Assembly: GCA_002321395.1 (NCBI GenBank)
Contig: DCMK01000020.1
Location: 1 to 17,221 of the forward strand
DNA: 17,221 bases
Direction of reading: 5' to 3'
From: Caryophanales bacterium UBA1624
Lineage (GTDB): Bacteria > Bacillota_I > Bacilli_A > RFN20 > CAG-826
The translations under genes and the position numbers were made by a program. The notes beneath the pieces were generated by a model. That model was given only the letters and a program-made list of their open reading frames with translations, was not told the origin of the DNA and did no database searches. Positions 1-6,842 of the stretch are shown here, piece by piece; position 1 is the first letter of the stretch, and every line of letters starts with the position of its first letter.

Positions 1-2
1 GC

Positions 3-35
3 GGGGAATACTGGTTGAATTGGGAGGAGCTTTGA
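3..35 (+). CDS. 3' end of an upstream gene (partial)
   Basis: The third frame is open from the window edge and reads GEYWLNWEEL before a TGA at 33-35. That stop overlaps the ATG of the next gene as TGATG, exactly the arrangement found again at 422-426. This suggests the last codons of another member of the same pilus operon. Only ten residues are visible, so no function can be given. Another frame (from position 2) is also open to the edge, so the assignment is tentative. Confidence 0.35.
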   Translation, partial: GEYWLNWEEL

Positions 36-424
36 TGGGGAACTTCTTCTTCGCGGTGGGTTTCCTCGCCTACGCATTCGCCTTATTCCGCTTCGGCTAT
101 GTGACCATGGGTGCGAACCGGGCTTTCTATGGCCTGTTCGGAGGGATCGTCGAATCCAGCGTGGTTCAGTTGAATGTCCAAGGGGAAATGGTCGCCCCTT
201 ATTTCGATTTCGATATCCTCCACAAACGGATCGATCTCCACTTTCAGGAAACGTTGGGCGGCCTATGCGAATATGCCTATCGCGTAAGCCCGGCCGACCC
301 GATTCGGAAGGAAATCGATCCTCTGGGCCTTCAAGCGGCCATCGTCGAATTGAATTGCTATTGGGCAAGCGGCGACAGGATTTTAAGCAAGCGGGCTTTC
401 TTTTCCCTCATGGAGGCTTATTGA
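35..424 (+). CDS. TadE-like small membrane protein of pilus operon
   Basis: This 129-residue protein has one N-terminal hydrophobic segment (about residues 3-20), then a soluble part with no motif I recognise. The ATG at 35 is chosen because GGGAGGAG at 22-29 sits five bases upstream; a TTG at 20 would overlap that ribosome site. The stop overlaps the start of the ATPase gene (TGATG), implying translational coupling. Its size, single N-terminal anchor and position beside a CpaF-type ATPase fit a minor pilin or TadE-like assembly protein that would sit in the membrane and join the pilus base. This role comes from context, not from a diagnostic motif. It lacks an obvious prepilin cleavage motif with Glu at +5. 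Confidence 0.6.
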   Translation: MGNFFFAVGFLAYAFALFRFGYVTMGANRAFYGLFGGIVESSVVQLNVQGEMVAPYFDFDILHKRIDLHFQETLGGLCEYAYRVSPADPIRKEIDPLGLQAAIVELNCYWASGDRILSKRAFFSLMEAY

Positions 425-1386
425 TGGAAGAGGAGAATCCCCTTGTCCGCTTCGTGGAATCCTCGTTCTTGGCAGAGGTGCTTCGCCGGGAAGACGTAAA
501 TGACGTCAGCTTCAACGGGGAGGCCTTTTTCGCGGAGGGGTCCTCCACAGGAAGGGAAAGGCTCCCTTTGGAGGAAAGCAAAGAGGAGGTGGGATCCTTT
601 TTGAGGCAAATCGCCAATCTATCCGAACGCCAGTTCTCGTATTTGTCCCCCATTCTGGACGTGAGCTTTGGCCGTTACCGACTCTGCGCCTGCTTTTTGT
701 CTTTGACCCGGGTGAAAGACCAAAAGTCCTATTCGTTTTCCCTCCGCGTGGAGCGTCCAGGCTCCGCGGTGGAAGAAGACCCTTCATTTTTCCCAAAAGG
801 TTCCCGGGAAATTTTGCTGGAAGCTTTGAAAAGAAGCGAATCCATCGTGATCGGAGGGGAGACCGGGAGCGGGAAAACGGAGCTTCAAAAATATCTTTTG
901 CTTCACCTCCCTCCTGCGTGCCGCGTTTTGGTGATCGATTCGGCGGAGGAGCTTGAGCTGATCCGGGGCCTTTCGAAGATCGACCTCACCACCTGGGTCA
1001 TCGATCCCTCCGGGAAAGCCGGGGACGTATCTTCGTTAATCCGGGCAGCCCTTCGCTTCAACCCCGACTACTTGGTTTTGGCGGAGGCCCGAGGCGGAGA
1101 AATGTTCGAAGCCCTCTCCTGCGCGATGAGCGGCCATCCGATTTTGCTTACAGTCCACGCGGGTTCGGTCTCTTCCATGCCGTCCCGGCTGGCTCGGCTA
1201 GCCCAGATGAAAGGCGGGAAAATGGTTTACGAGGATTTGCTCCATGACGTGAAGGAAAGCTTCCCCCTCTACGTTTGCGTCCAAAAAACCGCCTCCGAAA
1301 AAGGAATCGTACGGAGAATCAGCCAAATCGGGCGGATGGAAAAGGGCGAAATGAGCATCCTATTCGAAGAGGGGGCAAAGCAATGA
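424..1386 (+). CDS. CpaF/TadA-family type II/IV secretion ATPase
   Basis: A 320-residue cytoplasmic motor ATPase that should power assembly of a Tad/Flp-type pilus. Visible motifs: Walker A GGETGSGKTE (residues 144-153, Lys151); a Walker B/Glu-box PDYLVLAEARGGE (214-226, catalytic Glu221), which closely follows the CpaF pattern; and LLTVHAGS (241-248), matching the family's conserved His box. Residues 25-110 form an N-terminal domain starting with DVNDVSFNG, like the 'DI.vNG' entry of CpaF proteins. It is shorter than many CpaF proteins because it lacks a long N-terminal extension. The start at 424 overlaps the previous stop as TGATG; an upstream in-frame ATG at 265 would overlap the previous gene by 160 bases and is rejected. 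The stop overlaps the next start (ATGA at 1383-1386). The family call is strong; pilus versus other secretion role is inferred from neighbours. Confidence 0.88.
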   Translation: MEEENPLVRFVESSFLAEVLRREDVNDVSFNGEAFFAEGSSTGRERLPLEESKEEVGSFLRQIANLSERQFSYLSPILDVSFGRYRLCACFLSLTRVKDQKSYSFSLRVERPGSAVEEDPSFFPKGSREILLEALKRSESIVIGGETGSGKTELQKYLLLHLPPACRVLVIDSAEELELIRGLSKIDLTTWVIDPSGKAGDVSSLIRAALRFNPDYLVLAEARGGEMFEALSCAMSGHPILLTVHAGSVSSMPSRLARLAQMKGGKMVYEDLLHDVKESFPLYVCVQKTASEKGIVRRISQIGRMEKGEMSILFEEGAKQ

Positions 1387-2114
1387 AAGGCGTCTTGGTT
1401 TGCTTTGCCCTTTCCGCGCTTGTCGCCTCGGTCGCCTATTGGTCGTCCTCTTCGCTTCCCTTTTCCCTTCTAGTTCTGTCCCTTTATCTAACCTGCCTTT
1501 GCTTTCTTTGCCTCCCTCGAGTCCTCTTTTTGCAGAGGAAAAGAAGGATCCGGAGGGAATGCTATCGATTCATGAATGCTTTCTTGACGACCTGCTCGGT
1601 CACGAATTCCCTTTCGCGAGGTTTTCAGGCCGCCTGCGAAGGGGCGGAAGGGGAGATGAAGGAGACGATCGAAAGCATCCAAAGCGAGGAAGTCTATGGG
1701 CGCCTCCTTTTCATGACGCCCTACTTCGAAAGCCCTTTGTACGAAGTTTTCCTTTCCATCGTGGATATTTACCAAAACCGAGGCGGGGACATCATCTCTT
1801 TGTCCGGCTTGCTTTTGGAAGAGGCGACGAAAGGGGAGGAGGAGGCGGAGAAACGCTTCCACGCTTCTTTGGGGAAGCTCCTCCAATATGGTTTGCTGTG
1901 GGGGATGTCGTTGGGGATCGTGGCCTTTCTCCGCTTCGCTTCGTCCACCTTCTACGCAAGCTTGCTTTCTTCCTCCACGTTCCTGCTTTCCTTGCTTCTA
2001 TATTTCCTATTCCTTCTAGGGAGCTTGGTCTTCTATTGTTTTGTTTACACCAAAGGCGTGAAGTTTTGGGTCGGGAAAAAGAAAGGGGTGGAAAATGGGA
2101 AAAAAGGTGTTTAA
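1383..2114 (+). CDS. TadB-like pilus assembly platform protein
   Basis: A 243-residue integral membrane protein with hydrophobic segments near residues 5-20, 27-47, 165-185 and 195-222, and a cytoplasmic domain between the second and third. That is the layout of TadB/T2SSF platform proteins, which dock the CpaF ATPase to the growing pilus. Phrases in the cytoplasmic domain such as FMNAFLTTCSVTNSLSRGF and DIYQNRGGDIISL resemble TadB T2SSF helices (the latter like 'G.D..e.L'), but the match is loose. It begins within the ATPase stop (ATGA) and ends 20 bases inside the next gene, so it is coupled on both sides. The TadB assignment rests on topology and gene order more than on residues. Confidence 0.72.
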   Translation: MKGVLVCFALSALVASVAYWSSSSLPFSLLVLSLYLTCLCFLCLPRVLFLQRKRRIRRECYRFMNAFLTTCSVTNSLSRGFQAACEGAEGEMKETIESIQSEEVYGRLLFMTPYFESPLYEVFLSIVDIYQNRGGDIISLSGLLLEEATKGEEEAEKRFHASLGKLLQYGLLWGMSLGIVAFLRFASSTFYASLLSSSTFLLSLLLYFLFLLGSLVFYCFVYTKGVKFWVGKKKGVENGKKGV

Positions 2115-2742
2115 AAGAAAAGGGGCGAAGGCTGCGTTTCTCTTTCTTTTCGCCCTTTCTTTCGTCCTTGGCCTATTGCTTTACCTATGGAAGAGGAAGC
2201 TCGTTTATCTTTTCGCCCCTGCTTTGCTGTTCCTTCTGTGTTCTTTTTACATCGGGGTTGGGAAAAGCAAGAGGAAGACCAAAGAACAGGAAGAGGACGA
2301 AGAGCAGTTCGTTGAGCTTTTTGCCTTTTTCGGCATTTACGTCCAAGACGGCTTCCCCGTTTACAACGCGTTGGAAATGATCCTCCCTTACGCCAAAGGA
2401 AGGGTTCGGCTTTTTTTGGAAAGGCTCTTGAAGGAGATCGAGGAAGACAAAACCCTCGCCCCCTATCTGACGTTCGCTTCCTCTTTCGTTTCGCTGGAAA
2501 TCAAAGAGGTGATGCTAGCAGCCTACCAAATGGTCGATCAAGGGAGCGGCGGGGTCTATTTGCATCAGTTTCAGCGCCTTTTCAGCAAACTGTCCGATCA
2601 GAAAAGGGAAAGAAAGGAAAGGCGGTTTATCGAAAGATTGGACAATTTGAATTTTCTTCCTTTAGTAGGAGGTGGGCTATCCATGCTGATGCTGATGCTG
2701 GGATTGCTCGAAATCATGGGAGGTATGCTCAGTGGCCTATAA
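2095..2742 (+). CDS. TadC-like pilus assembly platform protein
   Basis: A 215-residue membrane protein with predicted membrane segments at about 12-30, 37-54 and 186-208 and a charged cytoplasmic domain. The stretch from 70 to 170 (QFVELFAFFGIYVQDGFPVYNAL, then VDQGSGGVYLHQFQRLFSKL) looks like a T2SSF-type fold: helix, 'G.pv..AL', then 'G......L..l'. It would pair with the preceding TadB-like protein as the second platform subunit, as in Tad loci. The ATG at 2095 has AAAGGGGTGG just upstream, inside the preceding coding region; the two genes overlap by 20 bases. Its last 11 bases overlap the next gene. It is shorter than typical TadC proteins. Confidence 0.7.
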   Translation: MGKKVFKRKGAKAAFLFLFALSFVLGLLLYLWKRKLVYLFAPALLFLLCSFYIGVGKSKRKTKEQEEDEEQFVELFAFFGIYVQDGFPVYNALEMILPYAKGRVRLFLERLLKEIEEDKTLAPYLTFASSFVSLEIKEVMLAAYQMVDQGSGGVYLHQFQRLFSKLSDQKRERKERRFIERLDNLNFLPLVGGGLSMLMLMLGLLEIMGGMLSGL

Positions 2743-3085
2743 GCTCGGCTTGATGCTTTCGATGGTGTTCTTGATGAGCGTTATGCTTTTGGGCGGGGAC
2801 ATCATCGCCGTATCCTCCATCCATTCTTCTTTGGACGCTCTTGCTTTGGTGGTCGCCCGAGGAATCGGCCAAGAAGGCTACGTATCCGAAGCCACCGAGG
2901 CGCTCCTGGAAGAGCATTGCGTCGATCTGAAGTACCAAGAATCCCATTTCCCCGCATTGGGGGAGACCCTCACCTTCACCCTTGCGCGGCTTTATTCCAG
3001 CCTGGTGATTTCGAAGGACGCCATGGTGATATCGGTCAAGCGGACAGCGATTGTCGGATATTACATGAACGGAGGAAGGGGGTGA
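2732..3085 (+). CDS. Small membrane protein, pseudopilin-like
   Basis: A 117-residue protein with an N-terminal hydrophobic stretch (about residues 5-26) after a short basic lead MAYKLG, and a soluble tail. This is the architecture of minor pilins/pseudopilins. A possible processing site is KLG before LMLSM, but the usual Glu at +5 is absent. The start is a GTG at 2732, supported by GGGAGG at 2718-2723 with an 8-base spacer; it overlaps the TadC-like gene by 11 bases. I do not recognise a family. Its place between TadC-like and Flp-sized genes suggests a minor pilus component. Confidence 0.6.
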   Translation: MAYKLGLMLSMVFLMSVMLLGGDIIAVSSIHSSLDALALVVARGIGQEGYVSEATEALLEEHCVDLKYQESHFPALGETLTFTLARLYSSLVISKDAMVISVKRTAIVGYYMNGGRG

Positions 3086-3091
3086 AAAATC

Positions 3092-3244
3092 ATGAGCGAG
3101 ATCAAAGGGCAGCTTCTTGGGATGGTATTGGTCTTGAGCATCTTCGCTCTGGTCGCCGGGGTTCTATATGGAACCTTCAAGAAGACGGCCGAGAAGATCA
3201 ATGACACGGTTACCAGCCAAGTGAACCACGAATATGCCTATTGA
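3092..3244 (+). CDS. Flp-sized pilin candidate (50 residues)
   Basis: A 50-residue ORF, short enough to be missed by length cut-offs. It starts at ATG 3092 after a GGAGGAAGGGGG ribosome-site region (3071-3082), 6 bases past the preceding stop, and ends with TGA at 3242-3244. It has a short charged lead MSEIKG, one hydrophobic helix (about residues 8-27) and a tail with alternating polar residues. Length and layout match Flp-type major pilins of Tad systems. Odd: if cleavage is after Gly6, position +5 is Met, not the Glu (with following Tyr) that Flp pilins normally carry. It is the last gene before the operon terminator. Confidence 0.62.
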   Translation: MSEIKGQLLGMVLVLSIFALVAGVLYGTFKKTAEKINDTVTSQVNHEYAY

Positions 3245-3250
3245 GCCAAG

Positions 3251-3276
3251 GGAACCCTTTCCGGGTTCTTTTGTTT
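3251..3276 (+). terminator. Intrinsic terminator of pilus operon
   Basis: GGAACCC (3251-3257) pairs with GGGTTCT (3263-3269) across a 5-base loop, and the run after it is T-rich (TTTTGTTT, 3269-3276). It lies 7 bases after the last pilus gene and ends where the next promoter starts. Confidence 0.8.
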
Positions 3277-3302
3277 GCAAGGCGGGGAATGGTTCTTATA
3301 AT
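3275..3302 (+). promoter_or_regulatory. Promoter of acyl carrier protein gene
   Basis: TTGCAA (3275-3280), a 16-base spacer and a perfect TATAAT (3297-3302) lie 24 bases before the acpP start. The -35 box overlaps the T-tract of the upstream terminator. Confidence 0.75.
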
Positions 3303-3325
3303 GGGGAAGAAACGAGGTAGGAAAC

Positions 3326-3568
3326 ATGGCAATCGAAGAAATCATGAGCGAAATCAAAAAGAGCTTTGCCAATAGGCTCAATGTGAAGTCCGTCGACGAA
3401 AGCAAATCGTTGAAAGACTTGGGCCTCGATAGTTTGGACGTGGTCGAGATGTGCCTTACTTTGGAAGATCGGTATGGGATCCAATTCGAAACCGAGGAGC
3501 TCTCCTCCATTAAAACCGTTTCCGATCTTTATTCTTCCATTGAGTCTAAGCTGTCCGCCAAAAAGTAA
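3326..3568 (+). CDS. acpP: Acyl carrier protein
   Basis: An 80-residue acidic protein that carries fatty-acyl intermediates on a phosphopantetheine arm in the cytoplasm. The attachment site is the canonical GLDSLDVVE motif (residues 33-41, Ser36), and the four-helix pattern and length are those of bacterial ACP. The start has GAGGTAGG just upstream and its own consensus promoter. It stands alone between the pilus operon and tRNA genes rather than in a fab cluster; nothing in the window links it to a special pathway, so the housekeeping ACP (or a single paralogue) is the simplest reading. It might also serve phospholipid synthesis. Confidence 0.93.
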   Translation: MAIEEIMSEIKKSFANRLNVKSVDESKSLKDLGLDSLDVVEMCLTLEDRYGIQFETEELSSIKTVSDLYSSIESKLSAKK

Positions 3569-3584
3569 AGCCTGCCTTCTTGAT

Positions 3585-3617
3585 GCCCTCGGGGAACAAT
3601 TCCTTTGAGGGCTCTTG
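3585..3617 (+). terminator. Hairpin downstream of acpP, likely terminator
   Basis: GCCCTC (3585-3590) pairs with GAGGGC (3607-3612), with an inner stem GGAA/TTCC around a CAA loop. The tail is only TCTTG, followed by a loosely T-rich stretch, so termination may be partial. Confidence 0.5.
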
Positions 3618-3755
3618 ACCCTTTCTTGAATCGCGAATAGACCCTGGTTTTCCAAAATTTTGAAAAATCATTCGTCCCTAAAACTCGCCTCTAACTCTAG
3701 AAAACAGGGCGATTTGAGAAGGGGAGAGCCAATTTTGTTTTTCCGAAAAAACTGG

Positions 3756-3784
3756 TTGCAAAGCGTTCTTTGGTTGCCTACAAT
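3756..3784 (+). promoter_or_regulatory. Promoter of the tRNA operon
   Basis: TTGCAA (3756-3761), a 17-base spacer and TACAAT (3779-3784). Transcription would start near 3791, at a small CGCCC/GGGCG hairpin (3791-3806) in the leader just before tRNA-Asn. Confidence 0.7.
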
Positions 3785-3810
3785 GTTTTTCGCCCGTTTT
3801 AGGGCGATGC

Positions 3811-3885
3811 GCTCAGTTAGCTCAATGGTAGAGCAATCGGCTGTTAACCGATCGGTTGTAGGTTCGAGCCCTATACTGAGCGCCA
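3811..3885 (+). tRNA. tRNA-Asn (GTT)
   Basis: A 75-base cloverleaf: acceptor GCTCAGT/ACTGAGC, D-arm GCTC/GAGC, anticodon stem ATCGG/CCGAT with loop CTGTTAA (anticodon GTT), and T-arm GTAGG/CCTAT with TTCGAGC. The discriminator G and CCA are encoded. The body closely resembles Bacillus tRNA-Asn. Confidence 0.96.
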
Positions 3886-3890
3886 TTCTT

Positions 3891-3967
3891 GGCCCGTTGG
3901 AGAAGTGGCTTAACTCATATCCCTTTCAAGGATACATTCATGGGTTCGAATCCCGTACGGGTCACCA
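3891..3967 (+). tRNA. tRNA-Glu (TTC)
   Basis: A 77-base cloverleaf: acceptor GGCCCGT/ACGGGTC, anticodon stem TATCC/GGATA with loop CTTTCAA (anticodon TTC), T-arm ATGGG/CCCGT with TTCGAAT, and encoded CCA. The acceptor matches Bacillus tRNA-Glu. It follows tRNA-Asn by five bases, so both are processed from one transcript. Confidence 0.95.
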
Positions 3968-4072
3968 ATCGGTTTATTGCCGAGCTTATATCTTATTGGT
4001 GATTGCTTTGGATTCACGATACATCCTGGCAAGTCCATATTCGTCGGAAATAAGCACGGTTAAATCATAGAG

Positions 4073-4097
4073 TCTCAGGGAAACCTGGGATTTTTTT
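4073..4097 (+). terminator. Intrinsic terminator of the tRNA operon
   Basis: TCTCAGG (4073-4079) pairs with CCTGGGA (4084-4090) across a GAAA tetraloop, followed by seven T. It lies about 105 bases after tRNA-Glu; the stretch between them contains no gene I can support. Confidence 0.88.
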
Positions 4098-4130
4098 CTA
4101 TATGGCATAAGGTTTCAAATTCTTTTATCT

Positions 4131-4146
4131 CTTTATATGTATAAAG
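4131..4146. promoter_or_regulatory. Palindrome CTTTATA-TG-TATAAAG upstream of lipoprotein gene
   Basis: Perfect 7-base arms with a 2-base centre, about 240 bases before the lipoprotein start. It is operator-like in shape; the regulator is unknown. The rest of 4098-4381 has no gene. It holds a weak promoter candidate (TTGGCG 4185-4190, 16 bases, GCTAAT 4207-4212), a G8 run (4238-4245) and a small ATCTCC/GGAGAT hairpin (4250-4267). Confidence 0.35.
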
Positions 4147-4381
4147 GTGGTTGTGCCCCAGCGAAAATGAATTGCGATTATATGTTGGCGAACTAAGGTT
4201 ATCTTTGCTAATTTCTTAAAAATCTCTGGATTTTTGCGGGGGGGGTACTATCTCCCCAAAAGGAGATGTTTTCTAAGCCAATCAATAGCAAAGGTATAAA
4301 TTTTGTCACAAGACGGAAAAACTATTTTGTTATAGCTGCAAGTGCAAAGAAATATCCCAAAAAAGAAAGGATTTATTAGCT

Positions 4382-6526
4382 GTGAAGAAAAGACATTTAT
4401 GCGCGCTTTTGTTTGCTTTCGGGGCCGCCATTTCCCTCTCGAGCTGCGGCGTTGAACCAGTCGTCGGCCCAAAGGGGGACACGGGAGAGCGAGGAAGCGA
4501 TGGCGAGGATGGCGTTTCCGTCCTTTCCATCACCAAGACTTCGTCGGACGGTCTTGTCGATACCTATACGATTGTCTATTCCAATGGGACGAAGTCGTCT
4601 TTCAAAGTCACCAATGGAGCTAATGGGCAGAATGGAATACAAGGCGTTCCCGGCAAAGATGGGCATAGCCCGGTGGTCACGGTATCAGACGATGGCTACT
4701 GGGTCGTCGATGGCGTGAAGACGACCGCCAAAGCCCAAGGGGAACGCGGCGATGACGGCAAGGACGGTTCCTCACTTCTTACCGGCAATGGTGCTCCGGA
4801 AGCGGGTTTGGGGAAGGATGGCGACTCCTATATCGATTTAGATACCTGGGATTACTATGTCAAGAAAGATGGCGTTTGGGGCCCGACAGGTAACATAAAA
4901 GGCGAAGCCGGCAATCCAGGAGAAAAAGGCGATGACGGCGAAGAAGGCGCCGATGGTACGTCTATGTTGACGGGCAATGGAAAACCTTCTGACGCCGCTG
5001 GGAAACTTGGCGACTCCTATATCGATTTGAGCACTTGGGACTGCTACGTGAAGGAAGGAAGCGGCTGGGTCCTCAAAGGGAATATTAAAGGATCGGATGG
5101 CAGCAAAGGAGATAAGGGCGACAAAGGCGACAAAGGTGACGCCGGGAAGGATGGCATCACCTACATTCCCTGCATTTTCAATAACTACGACGGCACGAAG
5201 CTTTGGGAATTCTATTTCGAAAAAGGCAAAGACGCCGTCTATTCTGGGCCCACTCCCACCAAACCAGATGAAACGGAGGGCGAAGACGTTGTTAAATGGA
5301 CTTTTGCCGGTTGGGACAAATCGCTCAAGAACATTCAAGAGCCGATGATTTTTACGGCCGAATTCAAAAGTGATTATCAATGCTTATGCACCTTCGTCGA
5401 CTACGACGGCACGATGCTTGACAAATGCATAGTGAAGCGAGGCGATACCGCTGTCTATAGTGGACCAACCCCTACGAAAGCCTCTGAAACAACAGGAACT
5501 CAAATCACCAAATGGACGTTTGAGGGATGGGACAAAGAATTAGAAAACATTACGGAAGACACGGTTTTCACCGCCGTCTACTCTTCGACCACATATACGG
5601 CGTATAAAGTCACTTTCTTAAATCCGGACGGCTCTTTGCTTTATAGCGATTATTTTGAGGAAGGAACGACCGCTCGTTGCCCTAGAGATTTGCTTCCTTG
5701 GTCTTATGATGAAAAGACTGTGACCACTTTCGCTGGTTGGGATGTCTCTTTGGAGAACATTGCCTCCGAGGTAACGGCGACTATGAAGGTAAAGACGATA
5801 AAGAGGGAACAAAACGGGGAATGGCCGCAAGCGGCGGAGACCGACAAAGACGCGCTCGCTTTTTTGAATGCATCCCAGCCCGAATCAGATGGCTATTATC
5901 ACTACGGGGCAGAGCGTTACAAACTGGATGAATCCGCTTATCCATCCGTGTATCGCAAGGTTCAACCGATTCGTTGGAGGTTCCTCTCATCGGAATTGGG
6001 CGATGTCTTTGTTGTTTCGGAATTCGTTTTAACTTGCAGACGATTCAATGAGGCTTATTCGGGGCTGAATAAAGATGGTTTTTATGCGAACAATTACAAA
6101 AACTCTGAAATTCGAGGATGGCTTAATGACGCTTTTTTAACAGCTGCTTTTGGAGATAGTTCTCTGGTTGCAACGACCGAGGTGGACAATTCCGTAAAAA
6201 GCTTTGGAGGCCATGACGATCAGGGATTGGCTTGTGAAAACACGAACGATAAAGTCTTTCTTTTAAGTCAAACCGAGGTACTTAGTTCCAATTATGGCTT
6301 TGAAACGAATGATGATCGTATGTGCAAAGACTTATACGGGTCCTTTGACATAGAAGGTGGCGTTATGTGGTGGCTTCGTACTCCATTTAGCCCTTCTGCT
6401 TCCGCCCCTGAACATGGCTCATTGGGCTCCATCGTGTCTGATGATGGTCATACCTTTGGTTACGCTGGACCAGTAAATTTTGCTGGTATCGGAATCCGGC
6501 CAGCTTTGCATTTTGATTTCAATTGA
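4382..6526 (+). CDS. Surface lipoprotein with collagen-like, InlB-type and DUF6273-like domains
   Basis: A 714-residue secreted lipoprotein. The signal peptide ends in the lipobox S-L-S-S-C (Cys22), so it should be anchored in the outer face of the membrane. Residues 29-44, 79-94 and 119-258 contain Gly-X-Y collagen-like runs, including KGD repeated four times (242-253). Two copies of a 47-residue module (128-174 and 191-237; shared core GDSYIDL.TWD.YVK and ending GNIKG) interrupt them. Three InlB B/Flg_new-type repeats follow (about 262-330, 335-402 and 408-470), each with a '[AE]GWD..L.NI' ending. The C-terminal domain (about 525-714, with RWRFLSSE, WWLRTP and GIRPAL) resembles DUF6273. The start is GTG with GAAAGGA ten bases upstream. 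Likely role: an extended stalk presenting the terminal domain for adhesion or sensing; the ligand is unknown. It is monocistronic. Confidence 0.85.
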   Translation: MKKRHLCALLFAFGAAISLSSCGVEPVVGPKGDTGERGSDGEDGVSVLSITKTSSDGLVDTYTIVYSNGTKSSFKVTNGANGQNGIQGVPGKDGHSPVVTVSDDGYWVVDGVKTTAKAQGERGDDGKDGSSLLTGNGAPEAGLGKDGDSYIDLDTWDYYVKKDGVWGPTGNIKGEAGNPGEKGDDGEEGADGTSMLTGNGKPSDAAGKLGDSYIDLSTWDCYVKEGSGWVLKGNIKGSDGSKGDKGDKGDKGDAGKDGITYIPCIFNNYDGTKLWEFYFEKGKDAVYSGPTPTKPDETEGEDVVKWTFAGWDKSLKNIQEPMIFTAEFKSDYQCLCTFVDYDGTMLDKCIVKRGDTAVYSGPTPTKASETTGTQITKWTFEGWDKELENITEDTVFTAVYSSTTYTAYKVTFLNPDGSLLYSDYFEEGTTARCPRDLLPWSYDEKTVTTFAGWDVSLENIASEVTATMKVKTIKREQNGEWPQAAETDKDALAFLNASQPESDGYYHYGAERYKLDESAYPSVYRKVQPIRWRFLSSELGDVFVVSEFVLTCRRFNEAYSGLNKDGFYANNYKNSEIRGWLNDAFLTAAFGDSSLVATTEVDNSVKSFGGHDDQGLACENTNDKVFLLSQTEVLSSNYGFETNDDRMCKDLYGSFDIEGGVMWWLRTPFSPSASAPEHGSLGSIVSDDGHTFGYAGPVNFAGIGIRPALHFDFN
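4763..5092 (+). repeat. Duplicated 47-residue module inside the lipoprotein gene
   Basis: Copies at 4763-4903 and 4952-5092 encode residues 128-174 and 191-237. Both start DG[ST]S[LM]LTGNG, share GDSYIDL and TWD and end NIKG, separated by 16 residues of Gly-X-Y. This is an internal duplication that has diverged. Confidence 0.75.
5105..5140 (+). repeat. Tandem 9-base repeat, four units (Lys-Gly-Asp)
   Basis: Four consecutive units of the form AA[AG]GG[ACT]GA[CT] encode KGD four times at residues 242-253. Differences are at wobble positions, so selection keeps the peptide; copy number could still vary by slippage. Confidence 0.8.
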
Positions 6527-6686
6527 AAGCAAGAAGAGTAATCAACTTCGGGTTATTGTCGCCCGCTATGTTTCAATGGGCAAAATAAGCAGGAATGGTA
6601 TAACTTCTCCGATTTTTATGCGCTTCTGATTTTTCAAAGCTGAAATACACAGGCCTGAGTTTTTCTATTTCCAAGGAAAGCGGAAG

Positions 6687-6842
6687 TGTAGTAGTCAACG
6701 TTTTGCAACGTTTTTCTCGTTTTTTTCACGGATTCGGCCTTGCTCGGTTCTTTTGGGCGGATTCACCGTGGGAAGCCGTCTCTTTGTAGGCCCTTGGCGT
6801 CAGATAGCCCAATGCGGTGCTGCGCCGCCGTTTTTTGAGCTG
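6687..6842 (-). mobile_element. Truncated 3' end of an IS3-family element
   Basis: On the minus strand, 6839-6777 encodes LKKRRRSTALGYLTPRAYKE, the typical end of IS3-family OrfB transposases ('..rRRhSALGYLtP..y.e'), and the frame ends at a stop at 6726-6728. About 40 bases further, TGTAGTAGTCAACG (plus strand, 6687-6700) begins with the TG expected of an IS3-type terminal repeat. Upstream of residue LKKRRR the transposase homology vanishes, and no opposite end is visible before the WYL gene. The element is therefore a decayed fragment. The upper boundary is approximate. Confidence 0.5.

Noticed and set aside
265..423. N-terminal extension of the CpaF-like ATPase from an ATG at 265
   Set aside because: It would overlap the preceding gene by 160 bases; the residues look like out-of-frame coding DNA, and ATG 424 has the same TGATG coupling as the previous junction.
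1400..2380. Long plus-strand open frame (326 codons) across the TadB/TadC-like genes
   Set aside because: It is an out-of-frame shadow, rich in Arg, Phe and Ser, without a ribosome site, while the overlapping frames show proper membrane topology and coupled starts.
3811..3967. tRNA 3' ends as an active integration (att) site
   Set aside because: I found no direct repeat of the tRNA-Glu 3' end later in the window and no integrase.
4763..5140. Repeats considered as a CRISPR array or insertion
   Set aside because: They are in-frame coding repeats (Gly-X-Y and a 47-residue module), with no constant spacer length or cas genes nearby.
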